DNA from: Lathyrus oleraceus
Lineage: Eukaryota; Streptophyta; Magnoliopsida; Fabales; Fabaceae
DNA: 64,000 nucleotides
Reading direction: 5' to 3'
NCBI RefSeq assembly: GCF_024323335.1
Contig: NC_066580.1
Coordinates: 139,309,170-139,373,169 of the forward strand
Of the stretch, positions 22,409 to 33,116 are shown piece after piece. The translations under genes and the position numbers were made by a program. The first letter of the stretch is position 1. Each line of letters starts with the position of its first letter. The notes beneath the pieces are model-generated. The model was not told the origin of the DNA. It searched no databases and saw only the letters and a program-made list of their open reading frames with translations.

Positions 22409-25400
22409 CTAGAGCCAATCAGGCATACCCCTTATCCCCATTGATCTAGTATGGCCATCATGCTTCTGCTGTGCAAGAGGCTTTGTTAGTGGGTCATCAA
22501 TATTGTCAAGTGTAGGTACTCTACATATTTTCACATCTCCTCTATCTATTATCTCTTGAATGAGATTATAACGCCTGAGTATGTGCTTGGATCGTTGGTG
22601 AGATCTAGGCTCCTTAGCTTGTGCGATAGCACCATTGTTATCACAATAGAGACCAATGGGATCCACAATGCTAGGGACTACGCCAAGTTCTCTAATGAAC
22701 TTTTTGATCCAAACAGCTTCCTTTGCTGCACTTGAGGCAGCAATATACTCGGCCTCGGTTATAGAATCAACAACTGTATCTTGCTTTGAACTTTTCCAGC
22801 TCACAACGCCATCGTTCAAGCAAAACACATAACCAGATTACGATCTAAAGTCATCCTTATCTGTCTGGAAGCTGGCATCGGTGTAACCAATTACAACCAA
22901 CTCTTCCTGACCTCCATATATCAAGAATGAGTCCTTAGTCCTTCTCAAGTACTTAAGGATATTCTTGACAACTACCCAATGGGCATCACCAGGATCAGAT
23001 TGGTACCTACTCGTTGCACTTAAAGCATACGAGACATCTGGTCGAGTACATAACATGGCATACATGATAGATCCTATTGCAGATGCATATGGACTCTTAT
23101 TCATGCGATCCCTTTCTTCCTTAGTTGAAGGGGATTATGTTTTTGATAGACACATGCCATGTTGCATAGGTATGAATCCTTTCTTGGAATCATGCATATT
23201 AAAGCGTCTCAGCACTTTGTCTATGTATGTACTCTGACTTAGGCCAAGCAGTTTTTGTGATCTATCTCTATAGATTCTGATTCCTAATATATAGGTTGCT
23301 TCACCTAGGTCCTTCATAGAAAAGCATTTCCCCAACCAAGTTTTTACTTGTTGCAGGGTAGGGACATCGTTTCCAATGAGCAATATGTCATCTACATATA
23401 ATACCAGGAAAACGATCATGCTCCCACTAACCTTCTTGTAGACACAAGGCTCATCTTCGTTCTTGATGAATCCATATTGTTTTACCATAGATTGATCTTT
23501 GTAGCTTACATATCTTTTGGGCTTCTTCTGGTTTGTCAAATCCTTCAGGCTGTGTCATGTACACATCCTCAAGAAGATTCCCATTAAGGAAAGCAGTTTT
23601 GACATCCATCTGCCATATTTCATAATCATGATATGCAGCGATAGCAAGTAAAATCCGAACAGATTTAAGCATTGCAACTGGTAAAAAGGTTTCATCATAG
23701 TCAACCCCATGAATTTGTTTATATCCTTTTGCAACCAGTCTTGCTTTATAGGTATGTACCTTACCATCCATGTCAGTCTTCTTTTTGAAGACCCACTTGC
23801 ATCCTATAAGATCAACTCCTACAGGAGGCTCTACCAAGGTCCAAACTTGGTTCGTGTACATGGAATCTATTTCGGATTTCATGGCTTCTAGCCACTTCTT
23901 AGACTCGGGACCAGTTATGGCCTCTTGGTAGGTCACAGGCTCATCTTGATCCATGAGTAATACATCACCTTGATCTGTTATGAGATATCCATATCTCTCA
24001 GGTAGGTGACGTATCCTTCCTGACCTACGCTGGTCTTGTTCTACTTGAGCAGGTTGCTCTTCCACAACCACTTGTGTTTCCTGCTCTAATTCCTCCATAG
24101 GTGTATCGATGCTTTGTGATTCTTGAATTTCTTCAAGCTCTACTTTCCTCCCACTGGTTCCTTTGGAAATAAAATCCTTTTCTAGGAAAACTCCAGTTCG
24201 AGCGACAAACACTTTGCCCTCAGAAGGATTGTAGAAGTAATACCCTCTTGTTTCTTTAGGATACTCCACAAATAAGCATTTGTCAGATTTGGGCTCAAGC
24301 TTAGTTGAAATTTGTCGTTTCACATGAACTTCGCAACCCCAAATCTTCATGTAAGATATATGTGGTTTCTTACCACTCCATATCTCATATGGTGTCTTCT
24401 CAACCTTTTTGGATGGAACACGGTTAAGTGTGTAAGCTGCTGTCAATAGCGCATGTCCCCAAAAGGAGTTTGGAAGATCGGTGTGACTCATCATGGATCG
24501 GACCATGTCTAACAGGGTTCGATTTCTTCTCTCAGACACACCATTCCATTGGGGTGTTCCAGGAGGAGTGAGTTGGGATAGGATCCCACACTCTTTCAGA
24601 TGGTCATTAAACTCTAGGCTTAAATATTCGCCACCTCGATCTGATCGAAGAGTTTTAATATTCTTACCTAGTTGGTTTTGTACTTCATTCTTGAATTCCT
24701 TGAACTTTTCAAAGGACTCTGATTTGTGTTTCATTAAATACACATAACCATATCTACTGAAATCATCAGTAAATGTGATGAAGTATTGAAAACCTCCTCT
24801 GGCTGGTATGTTCAGTGGTCCACATACATCAGTATGTATGAGGGCCAAAAGATTATTAGCTCTTTCACCTTTTCCTGTAAATGGAGACTTTGTCATCTTT
24901 CCAATTAAACAAGATCTACATGTCTCATATGATTCATAATCAAAAGAGTCCAAGAGTCCATCTTTATGGAGTTTGGAAATGCGTTTCTCATTTATGTGGC
25001 CTAATCGACAATGCCAAAGGTAAGTTGGATTTTACTCATTAGGTTTCATCCTTTTAGTATTAATGTTATAAATAGGCATTTCAAGATCAAGGACATATAG
25101 TCCATTGTTCATTTGTGTAGTAGCATAGAATATATCATTCAAATAAATTGAGCAACAATTGTTCTTTATTATAAATGAAAAACCAAACTTGTCCAAACAA
25201 GAAACGAAAGTAATATTCCTGCTAATTGCAGGTACATAATAACAGTTCTCTAACTGAATTATTAAACCACTAGGTAAAGTCAATACATAAGTTCCTACGG
25301 CTAAGGCAACAACCTTTGCTCCATTGCCAACTCGTAGGTCAACTTCACCTTTTGCCAATTTTCTACTCCCTTTTAGTCCTTGCACATTTGTACAAATGTG

Positions 25401-25757
25401 AGAACCACATCCAGTATCTAATACCCATGATGTAGAAGTAGACAAATTAATTTCAATAACAAAAATACCTGAAGTTGGAGTCTCTACTCCATTCTTCCTA
25501 TCTTCCAGGTACTTTTGGCAGTTCCTTTTCCAGTGTCCGGTCTTACCGTAATGGAAGCAGGTGCCTTCTTTTTCTATGCCTCCACTAGGCTTTAAAGCAA
25601 CACTAGTGGGTTTAGGTTTGGCAACTTCCTTGCCTTTCCCTTTATCATGTTTGAGGACAATCCTCAGGTTTCGGTACCAATCCAGGAAATTTGTCCCAGA
25701 CAATTTTTCCTTGTCAAGGTTTGATCGCAATATGTTGTTAGAGGTGTTTGTTGTCAT
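22409..25757 (-). pseudogene. copia gag-pol polyprotein gene, few lesions
   Basis: Encodes particle protein, protease, integrase, reverse transcriptase and RNase H as one frame. From the N-terminus: a short gag (MTTNTSNNILRSNLDKEK) that jumps early to a Lys-rich linker, so most of the usual gag is missing; a zinc knuckle whose second Cys is Tyr (CFHYGKTGHWKRNC); protease DTG in WVLDTGCGSH; integrase with the HTDVCGPL, RSDRGGEY and NGVSERRNRT blocks; RT with QMDVKTAFLNG and YVDDILL; RNase H with KQDTVVDSITEAEY and SKHILRRYN. Breaks: TAA at 25,032-25,034 between protease and integrase; a deletion with frame change near 23,490-23,500 inside RT after SIYG; TAA at 23,135-23,137; TAA at 22,838-22,840. 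The pieces 25,757-23,451 share one frame and 23,539-22,409 share another. The natural stop is at 22,409-22,411. Not functional as it stands. Confidence 0.93.
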
Positions 25758-27495
25758 GGTAATCTACATAAGGATTAATGAAAATATAAGTATCATTGAC
25801 ATATTTAATTAGGCCTTTAATTAAATATGCTCCCACTATTTTACTCAAAACAAATGACCATCATCACTTGATTCGGAAAATCCTGTTGGAAGATTTTCTA
25901 GTGGGTTGAGATCCATATTTCACTTCGTTCTAAGTCCGCGTAAGCGGATTACACAAAACTAGGTTATTTAGGTAGGAACTCCTTCTAATTGCATCTCATA
26001 CAACTCTCAAAAATTTCAGTTGGGTGAATAACTCCTTATTCCAATCCATCATATGGATCATTCCTAACTCTTACTTCTAAACATATATATAATCTTATTA
26101 TAATTTGTTTAGTTAAGTTTGACCCATTGTTTTAACAGTTGGATATTACAATTATCCCATCGCACCTTACTAATATAGAACATGCACCTCACGTAGGCGA
26201 AACCTACATTATCCATTACTAGTCTTGATGAGTGTTAAAACTTGGAAAGCATAAACTTAATATTTAATTTGAGGGAATTGCAATTTTTCTGATCTCACCG
26301 GCTTGTTTATCATATAAACCGTCTCTCACATGCATCAACATACATACATACATAATGAAACAGTTATGGCCCCTAGCGCAATTGTTCTTCCAAGCCAATG
26401 AGAGAACCTAAGCTAACCTAACAACGATCTAAGCTTCTCCAAGCAAGATCTTCAAGGTTGTCCTCCTTTGGCACTGACTTCTTTGCTTTCTTCATATCAT
26501 TACATTACATAAAAGAAACTCGTTTTACATACGAGGGAGTGAGATGAGAAAAGAAGTTACATTTGGGAGATTAAGAGAGAGGCACGACACGCATGTCGTA
26601 TTTTAAACCCAAAGCAGAATAAAGGAAAACTAAGGCCATAACCGATCACCACAAGACAATAATAAACACTTTAATATTATTAATTCCTTTCATTAATTAA
26701 AATCAAATTAAATCTCGACGACCGATCACCATATTTTAATGAACAATTCATTTAAAATCGATGTCGCTTTTCGCATCAACACTTGATACTTTTAAAGCAC
26801 TGAGTTAGCCGAACGGGTGAATTTTGCCTTGCGTTAACCGGTTAACCATATGCATTAACCGGTTAACAGTGTTTGAAATCTGTTTAAAATTGTTTTCTGC
26901 CTTGCGTTAACCGGTTAACCAAATGCGTTAACCGGTTAACACTGTTTGAAATTCTCTTGGAAAACTGTTTTCCGTCTTGCGTTAACCGGTTAACCAAATG
27001 CGTTAACCGGTTAACACTGTTTGAAAACCTTAAAAAATTTATTTCGTATTGCATTAACCGGTTAACCAAATGCGTTAACCGGTTAACATTGTTCCAAAAA
27101 GTGTTTAGAAAGCACAACTCTTGTGCAGTCAAACCCCAATCGCATAACTCTCTGACAACACAACCCTTGTGCCGTCACTAACCCTGATGCACCAATTTCA
27201 GACCGTCAAACACATCTCGATTGTTGATTCAGTATAATTGATCAACACGTCATTGCTTCACCATACTAATGTCGGATCAAGAAACAAATGACCATTGATC
27301 GCTCAAAGGAAAACAACCATTGAGTGTTTGAATGAACGAAACGAGAACACTATATCATATATAATGTATTTTGCATCAGGATTACATATATCATATATAT
27401 GACTTGATCGATCTCAATTTAATCTTTGATTCATTCTGTCTTTAATCATATTAATACAGAACAAAAACAGTTATCAGATTCATGGTTTCGTAAGT
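25758..27495 (-). other. Long 5' leader of the copia element
   Basis: 1.7 kb between the primer-binding site and gag ATG, unusually long for copia. I see no coding. It contains the palindrome array at 26,833-27,087. Several short stretches near 25,860-25,960 and 26,190-26,230 look like ordinary AT-rich leader. Confidence 0.6.
26833..27087 (-). repeat. Array of eight 14-bp palindromes GTTAACCGGTTAAC
   Basis: Perfect or one-mismatch copies of GTTAACCGGTTAAC at 26,833, 26,854, 26,906, 26,927, 26,981, 27,002, 27,053 and 27,074. They come in pairs 21 bp apart (two helical turns), and the pairs repeat with a period of 72-75 bp. Each palindrome holds two inverted GGTTAA motifs, the core bound by plant GT-1-like trihelix factors. 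The sequences between pairs are much less conserved than the palindromes. Confidence 0.9.
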
Positions 27496-27508
27496 GGCTC
27501 TGATACCA
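27496..27508 (-). other. Primer-binding site, initiator tRNA-Met
   Basis: The sense strand TGGTATCAGAGCC starts one base after the LTR end. TGGTATCAGAGC is the classic plant tRNA-iMet complement. Confidence 0.95.
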
Positions 27509-27509
27509 C

Positions 27510-28812
27510 TGAAGGAGAATTGCCATCCAAGGCACAGCGGAATTTAAAAATTTCTCCATTTAGTGATCCTTACGAATGGGCATGATCAGTGATAGAATCA
27601 TTACCTCTTATGGCAATCACGAACGTTGAACGATGACAACGTCTCTACTCAGTCCACACGAACGGATTTCTTCAATCACAGTGCTAGCTGGTATGAATGA
27701 AGGCTTTGAGTGAGAGAGAGAGAGGGAAACGAAATTCCAAGTCTTCACTTGAGTGTTAGTCTGAGTGACAATGCTTCTACCCAAGGGGTTCTATTTATAG
27801 AACCACTTGTGTGGGCTTCAAGCTAAAAGGCCCACTTAAGTGTATTTTTGCCCATATCTCATAATATGCCAAAATCACTTAAGTATTTGGTACCTTACCA
27901 TATTTCGTCTTCCACTTAAGTGCACCGTACCTTACGGTGTTCCTTAGTTACTCTATTTCTCATCAATCCGTCCTTTGTGTGTGACCCTGTAGGTTTTCGT
28001 GACGTTGGCAATTATATTAAATCACGCATTTAACATAATAAACAGTGAGCGGTATCTAGCAACACATCACTGCTACCCAAGACACGAAAATGTCATGTGA
28101 TCTGACAAAACCTCCTGTGATAATGATTATGTGTATAATTACCCCTTTGCCCTTATGTCTATATTGAACAAAAGGTATAGACCGTGTCATCCTTGTCCAG
28201 TTCAATATTGGGCCCATAGACATTTATCCTGTTACGCAGGATGGGCAAATTCCATCTAGGACACTCATGTCCCTCATCATGCTTTGTGGAGTACCCATCA
28301 ACTATCTTTATGGTTATCCAATTACGGACAATGTTGGATCAGCAATAAAGCACTCGACTCTACATCTAGGATCCATAGTGGTTTCAGGTCGAAGAGTGGT
28401 ATACACCATTATCACCATGAGAATAACTTATGACACTTTGCATAACTTTCTATATAGTATTCTCATAGCGGGTCAATCCGGTATAAATATTACTCTTAAT
28501 ATTCATACCTATGTTTAAGACTTGATAACTCTTTATCCATGATCCATGAGATGTGATCATCCGTCTACAAACATAATAGTCTTAATGCTTTAATGTTATC
28601 CCACTTCACAATAAAGCTCGACTACAGATACTTTAAGAATAATGTCCTTATGTTTAATGTGGTCTCATGATCAAGTCACACTTGATGCATTAAACGGACT
28701 AGCTATTCTAGGAACTTTATTAAACAACCGTAATAAAGAAAAAGCCTTTTATTATTAATAAATAATTCGATACAAGTACCAAAAGTATTGGCCTCTAGGG
28801 CTTACACCAACA
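27510..28812 (-). repeat. 5' LTR of the copia element (1,303 bp)
   Basis: Same TGTTGG...CTTCA ends as the left copy, followed on the right by the gaatt target duplication. Confidence 0.92.
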
Positions 28813-28817
28813 GAATT
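28813..28817. other. Target-site duplication, right (gaatt)
   Basis: Matches 21,101-21,105. Confidence 0.9.
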
Positions 28818-29690
28818 TTGTCAAATTCTATCAAGTTATGTATGTGTGGTAGTCTAACTGTTTCTACATTAGATGACATGGAATTATTTTATTTTATATT
28901 AATTTAAAATTTAAAATTTAAAATTTTAAAATAAAATAAGTCGAAACATATAATGTATGAAGCAATTTCTTCTCTCTCTTCCTCAAACCCTAGCCCCCAC
29001 CTCTCTCACTTCTTCCTCTCTATCATTCTAAAACTTGATTTTGTTGACTTTTTCAACAACCAACATTTTCGTGAGACTGGTTGCGTACTAGTTTTATGAG
29101 ACTTAGATCTAACATTTTTGTTTTCGTTTTCAGATCTCAGAGCTATTTTAGATCTCAGAGCAATGCCTAACTTCGTTTTCATTTTCAATGTTATATGTTG
29201 ATTCAATGGCAGGTTTAATTTTTTTTGGATTTTTGGATTTTCTTTGTTGGAAAAAAATCAATCTTTTTTAGATTTGAAATCATGGGTTTTTTGTTGTTTT
29301 GTGATTGTAGAGCTTAAAAGGATGATGGATCATGTAGGTTTTACCCTTTTTTCAGGTAATTTACTTATAAAAAATTGTTTATATGCAAGTTTTACCCTTT
29401 TTCACTATATGGTCTAATAACCTTTGAAAATGATGACCAGGAAGGCGTGACTATTGAAATAGCAGAAGTTGTTGATGGGGTTTTGAAAGGGGAACTTGCT
29501 GCTACCACAGTCAAACTGAAAAATTAATGAAATCAGTTTGTTAACATTTGGTTTCATAGTCATCACAAGAACCTTTAAAAGTTAACTATTATGACTATAA
29601 GTTGGAAAATACTAACTAATAAATTATGGGTAGCCTCATAATTGTGGGTAACCTGTTACTTTTTTCTCCTTCTTGTCTTTGATGTTTCAG
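28818..29690. other. Host-like flank, no supported gene
   Basis: AT-rich flank of the copia insertion with a short inverted/tandem 'atttaaaattt' block at 28,901-28,935 and a pyrimidine-rich stretch ('ctctctcttcctcaaaccctag') at 28,968-29,030 that looks like a plant 5' UTR. A short open stretch at 29,440-29,535 on the + strand (reading EGVTIEIAEVVDGVLKGELA) could be an exon relic, but I do not recognise it. The segment leads into the TIR relic, so all of it may be the 5' part of one dead gene. Confidence 0.35.
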
Positions 29691-29925
29691 CCAAAGATGT
29701 ATGACATATTCTTGTCACATCTCTATTCTTCTCTATTATGGGAAGACAGTCGTGCAAAGTTCATGTCACATCTCTATTCTTCTCTTCAAAAGCTAGTATT
29801 TATGCTTTCAGAGACGATGATGAGATTCAACGAGGAAATCAAATCTCAATCTCACTTTTGCGAGCAATTGAACACTCTAGATCAACAACCTCGGTGAATG
29901 GATCCACAAAGAATAATTGAAGAAG
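29691..29925 (+). pseudogene. TIR-domain fragment of a TIR-NBS-LRR type resistance gene
   Basis: Starts after a splice-acceptor-like 'gatgtttcag'. One frame reads PKMYDIFLS...EDSRAKFMSHLYSSLQ, which is the first beta strand and helix of a plant TIR domain. After a one-base frame change near 29,786 the next frame reads ASIYAFRDDDEIQRGNQIS and ISLLRAIEHSR, the following TIR blocks. The sequence then loses similarity and stops at 29,918. TIR domains of these receptors signal in pathogen-triggered cell death. Here the TIR is only about 75 residues of the usual 150 or so and there is no NBS or LRR, so it is dead. The residues normally after the first FLS are replaced by a copy of SHLYSSL: a 22-bp stretch occurs at both 29,713-29,734 and 29,764-29,785. 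Confidence 0.8.
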
Positions 29926-30390
29926 AGACCTCTTGGGTTTGTACTAATAGATTCCAAATTATTTGATTCATTTTCTTATTTTCCCTTTATAATTATTTGT
30001 GATACTTTAAAGTTCTTAAGCCTGGGTGGTGGAATAATATGCGTGTCCTTTGAAAAAATAATTTTCGCTTAAAAATTGTCATACATTTTTTCTTTTAAAT
30101 TTATGCATGAAACTGGTATGTAATTCACCCACTTGATAGATGCATATATTGGAAAATGCTCATACACAATTAATTTTACACCTTATTAATGATTCATATT
30201 TTAAAGGAATGAAAGTGCAAATGTCATATTGTTGAAAATGTCTCCCATTACCTAGATTTGGATAAAGTTATTTGTTACTGAACATCCAATAGGTGTAGAA
30301 TCCCACGTGGAAACAGTGAATAAACTACTAAAGATCCAAAAACCGAAAGATGTTTTATTTTTGGGGGTCAAAGCTCTATCTCCTTGTAAG
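29926..30390. other. Intergenic, no gene seen
   Basis: AT-rich DNA between the TIR relic and the Athila-type LTR. No domain or repeat was recognised. Confidence 0.4.
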
Positions 30391-31741
30391 TGATAAGTGG
30401 TCTTTGCATCATTATTTCTAGTCATTCTATCTTAGTATTTTATCTCATTTTGTCTATTTTAATTTAAATTACCGTGTTTTATGCTTTGGTTTGTGCATCC
30501 TTACTATTTTCAGGGTCGAATGAGCATCTAAGACAAAGAGAGATCAAAGAAAAGAAAAACAAAACAAAACAGAAAAAGACGAATTTTCTCCATGGTAAAA
30601 CCAGGGGGCTGCTATGGGTTGTAGCATCCAGAAACCCTAGGCACCCCCTTACTCTTCTACCCATACAAAAGTTAGAGACCTGCTATGGTCATCCTTAGTA
30701 CCTGCTACCGGCTGTAGCAGGGAGGCGAGAGAAAGTTGACTTGTTTCCACATTTAGAACGATTCTCTTTTATTGTGGCTCTTAGGCAATATTTGATATGT
30801 TGCAAATTTGAATAATAGTTGTTTAACCAAGGATATTGTGCACTTTATATTTCTCTCTATAAAACTCATAGCCTGTTATGAGCTAAGGACCCTAATTTTA
30901 AATTCATAACATTTCTACGTATTATTTGTCATCTTTTTCTCTATAACTCAAATCTCCAAGGGAGCGATTATGGATCAAAGTTTAATTATAAATCATGTTT
31001 TCTTTTTTTCATTCTCCTCCAATTATTCATCTATTGTGATTGTTTGATATGAGTTTGATAATGATTACCAATTTGATCATGTTTGCCCTCACTATAAGTG
31101 AGTAGTTCATTAGGGACTATGGGTTATGAAGATTATTTTATGACCTCTCGTATGATCTGTTAATGTCAATTGTGATAATTTTAACTTAAAATTATTTTGT
31201 AATATGAGTTAATGCATTCCAACTCCGTTATGAAAGTAAGTGGTTCTTGGGTATCAACCATAGTTTGAAAGGATATGCATCGATACCGGAGCACAAATTT
31301 TTTACAACCTAGTCCAAAACAGCGAAAACACTTGGATGAATTTGAGGAAACATATAGCAGAGTAAAAGTAACGAATCGACAAAGAATAATTCGGCCGTGC
31401 GAAAGCAGACGAATTATTCGTCGTCGATAGGGTAATGCATTGGCGAAAGCATATATTGCCCATATTTATATATTTTCTATAATTTATGTGGATCATGTGA
31501 TTGTGTTAGAGTATGAACTGTAACCCCAGGTCATGTTTTCCTCCCAATTGAAATTTAAGTGATTTTTCAAATAATTATTTTTCATTTAATTGCTTTTTCT
31601 ATTAAGCTGTTTACCAAAATCCATAGTTTCGATTTCTCTAGATATACACTGATAGGATAAAATTCGATGCTTAAATCATTGGTCTTTGTGGTTCTATATC
31701 TATTTATTACTTTGCACAACCGTGCACTTGCGGTTGCATCA
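30391..31741 (+). repeat. LTR of an Athila/Cyclops-type Ty3/gypsy element (1,351 bp)
   Basis: Begins TGATAAGTGGTCTTTGC and ends GGTTGCATCA, giving TG...CA ends. It is followed by 'agtttt' and a weak primer-binding site. Internal phrases such as 'ggctgctatgggttgtagc' are of the kind found in Athila/Cyclops LTRs of legumes. Plus orientation, opposite to most elements in the window. Its 3' partner LTR is missing. Confidence 0.65.
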
Positions 31742-31747
31742 AGTTTT

Positions 31748-31763
31748 TGGCATCATTGTCGGG
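31748..31763 (+). other. Decayed primer-binding site
   Basis: TGGCATCATTGTCGGG resembles the TGGCGCCGTTGCCGGGG (tRNA-Asp type) of Athila-group elements, with several mismatches. Six bases from the LTR end. Confidence 0.6.
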
Positions 31764-31869
31764 TACCAATTTCGTTTAATATTAAAATTATGTTTGATCA
31801 TCGTATAGACTAGAGCTTACTTTTTTGTTTATCTTATTGTAATTGCTTGTTGTTGTTCTCGCTGCCAGG

Positions 31870-32740
31870 GACCAATTACGTTTTGGGCATACAGAGAGAG
31901 ATTGTCAAATAATTCTCACGGAAAGATCCACATAAGAAAATGTAAACTTTGTGAACAATAACCAAATGAACAATCCATATTCCAACACCTATAATTCGGG
32001 GTGGCGTGATCACCCAAACTTCTCTTATAGGAGCAACAACCCCCAATAAGCCATGGGACCTTCGGGTTTCCAAAATGCTACACCAACTGAGCTTAGGAAA
32101 TATAACCTTGAACTTTCGATGGAAAATTTCGTGTTGACACAAACCCGTCAAAACGACGAGTTTAGAAATCAGAACCTTCTCACCAATGAGGCGCTTAGGA
32201 AATTAAACACCAAGGTTGATAATGTTGTCACTCATACCAAAATGTTGGAGACTCAAATCTCCCAAGTAGCACAACAACAAACTGCTTCTTTCGTCCCTCC
32301 CAGATCACTTTCGGGGCATCCCGAACAAAATTCTAAAGGACATTTGAAGGTCGTGACAATCTGTAGTGGTAAGCAAGTGGTAATTCTAGTTAGAGAGAGG
32401 TAAATATTGAAGAGAATGTGCCAACATCACCCAAAAAGGAGGTCATTGAAGAGGTTGAGAAGGAGACACCTTATTTTATTCCTCCTCCTTATAAATCTAT
32501 TGTTCATTTCTCACAAAGGCTTGTGAATGCCAAAATGGAGACTCAATTCAAAAAGGTCGTGGAACTTCTAAAAAAGATCCACCTGAATATGCCTTTCACC
32601 GAGACACTAACTCAAATCTCCTCATATGCCAAATTCTTAAAAAAGATATTTTTCAATAAAAGAAAGCTAGAAAACCATAAAATTGAAGCTATAACCCTTG
32701 ATGTTTCTCAATCTCTTGTCATATAGATATCATGGACTTT
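31870..32740 (+). pseudogene. Athila/Cyclops-type gag remnant
   Basis: The + strand reads NPYSNTYNSGWRDHPNFSYR before a stop, then MGPSGFQNATPTELRKYN (32,053 on), LETQISQVAQQQTASFVPP, and, after a frame change near 32,400, a stretch with HFSQRLVNAKMETQFKKVVE and LNMPFTETLTQISSYAKF. This Q-rich, proline-bounded block and the 'PF-x-E-x-L-x-Q-x-x-SYAKF' ending are typical of gag just ahead of protease in this group. It stops at about 32,730 without protease. Only about 0.9 kb of internal region survives. Directly after it, 'atagatatcatggacttt' is duplicated 24 bp apart (32,723 and 32,747), a possible deletion scar. Confidence 0.75.
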
Positions 32741-32764
32741 TGTCTTATAGATATCATGGACTTT

Positions 32765-33116
32765 GAGAGGGAGCTAGGTGATTTAGAAGCTAATGTTATA
32801 AAGAAGTCTTGAATTTAAAATTAAATCTATTTCATGAAATATATAATGAAACATGATAAAATCTATTTCATTAAATTCTTCCTCTTTTTTATTACTATTT
32901 GATTTAGAGTGTTTGCAATAGAAATTTTTTAATCAAATATCCATGGAGTAAAATCCATATTTCATTCTAGGTAAAATATTTATTTCATCCTACTCTTGAT
33001 TCATTCTTAACAGTCAAAATCAATCAGCCTAAGTTATAGATTCAAAACTGGAAAAGGTTAGGGTCGTTACATTCGAGACGAAGACGATGAGTTTGGTTCG
33101 ATTCTGAAGTGTTTAG
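32765..33116 (+). promoter_or_regulatory. Upstream region and 5' UTR of the RRM gene
   Basis: About 350 bp between the gag remnant and the ATG, so the promoter must be short or extend into element-derived DNA. AT-rich. No clear TATA box. A short upstream ORF sits in the leader (separate entry). Confidence 0.4.
33087..33107 (+). other. Short upstream ORF (6 codons)
   Basis: ATG at 33,087 followed by five sense codons and TGA at 33,105-33,107, ten bases before the main ATG. If the transcript starts upstream of it, it could reduce translation of the main ORF. Confidence 0.4.

Larger units (their letters stand above)
21106..28812 (-). mobile_element. Full-length Ty1/copia retrotransposon with both LTRs and target duplication
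   Basis: 7.7-kb element. Sense order, right to left: LTR 28,812-27,510, primer-binding site for initiator tRNA-Met 27,508-27,496, long leader with a palindrome array, gag-pol 25,757-22,409, polypurine tract 22,405-22,395, LTR 22,394-21,106. The order protease-integrase-RT-RNase H puts it in Ty1/copia. The LTRs differ by about 30 substitutions and one 13-bp deletion (left copy), so it is older than element A. The reading frame has only a few breaks, so it may be recognisable as a recently active family. A solo LTR of the same family lies at 45,562-46,670. Confidence 0.93.

Noticed and set aside
24493..24747. 84-codon + strand ORF and others opposite the copia pol
   Set aside because: Antisense shadows of integrase and RT.
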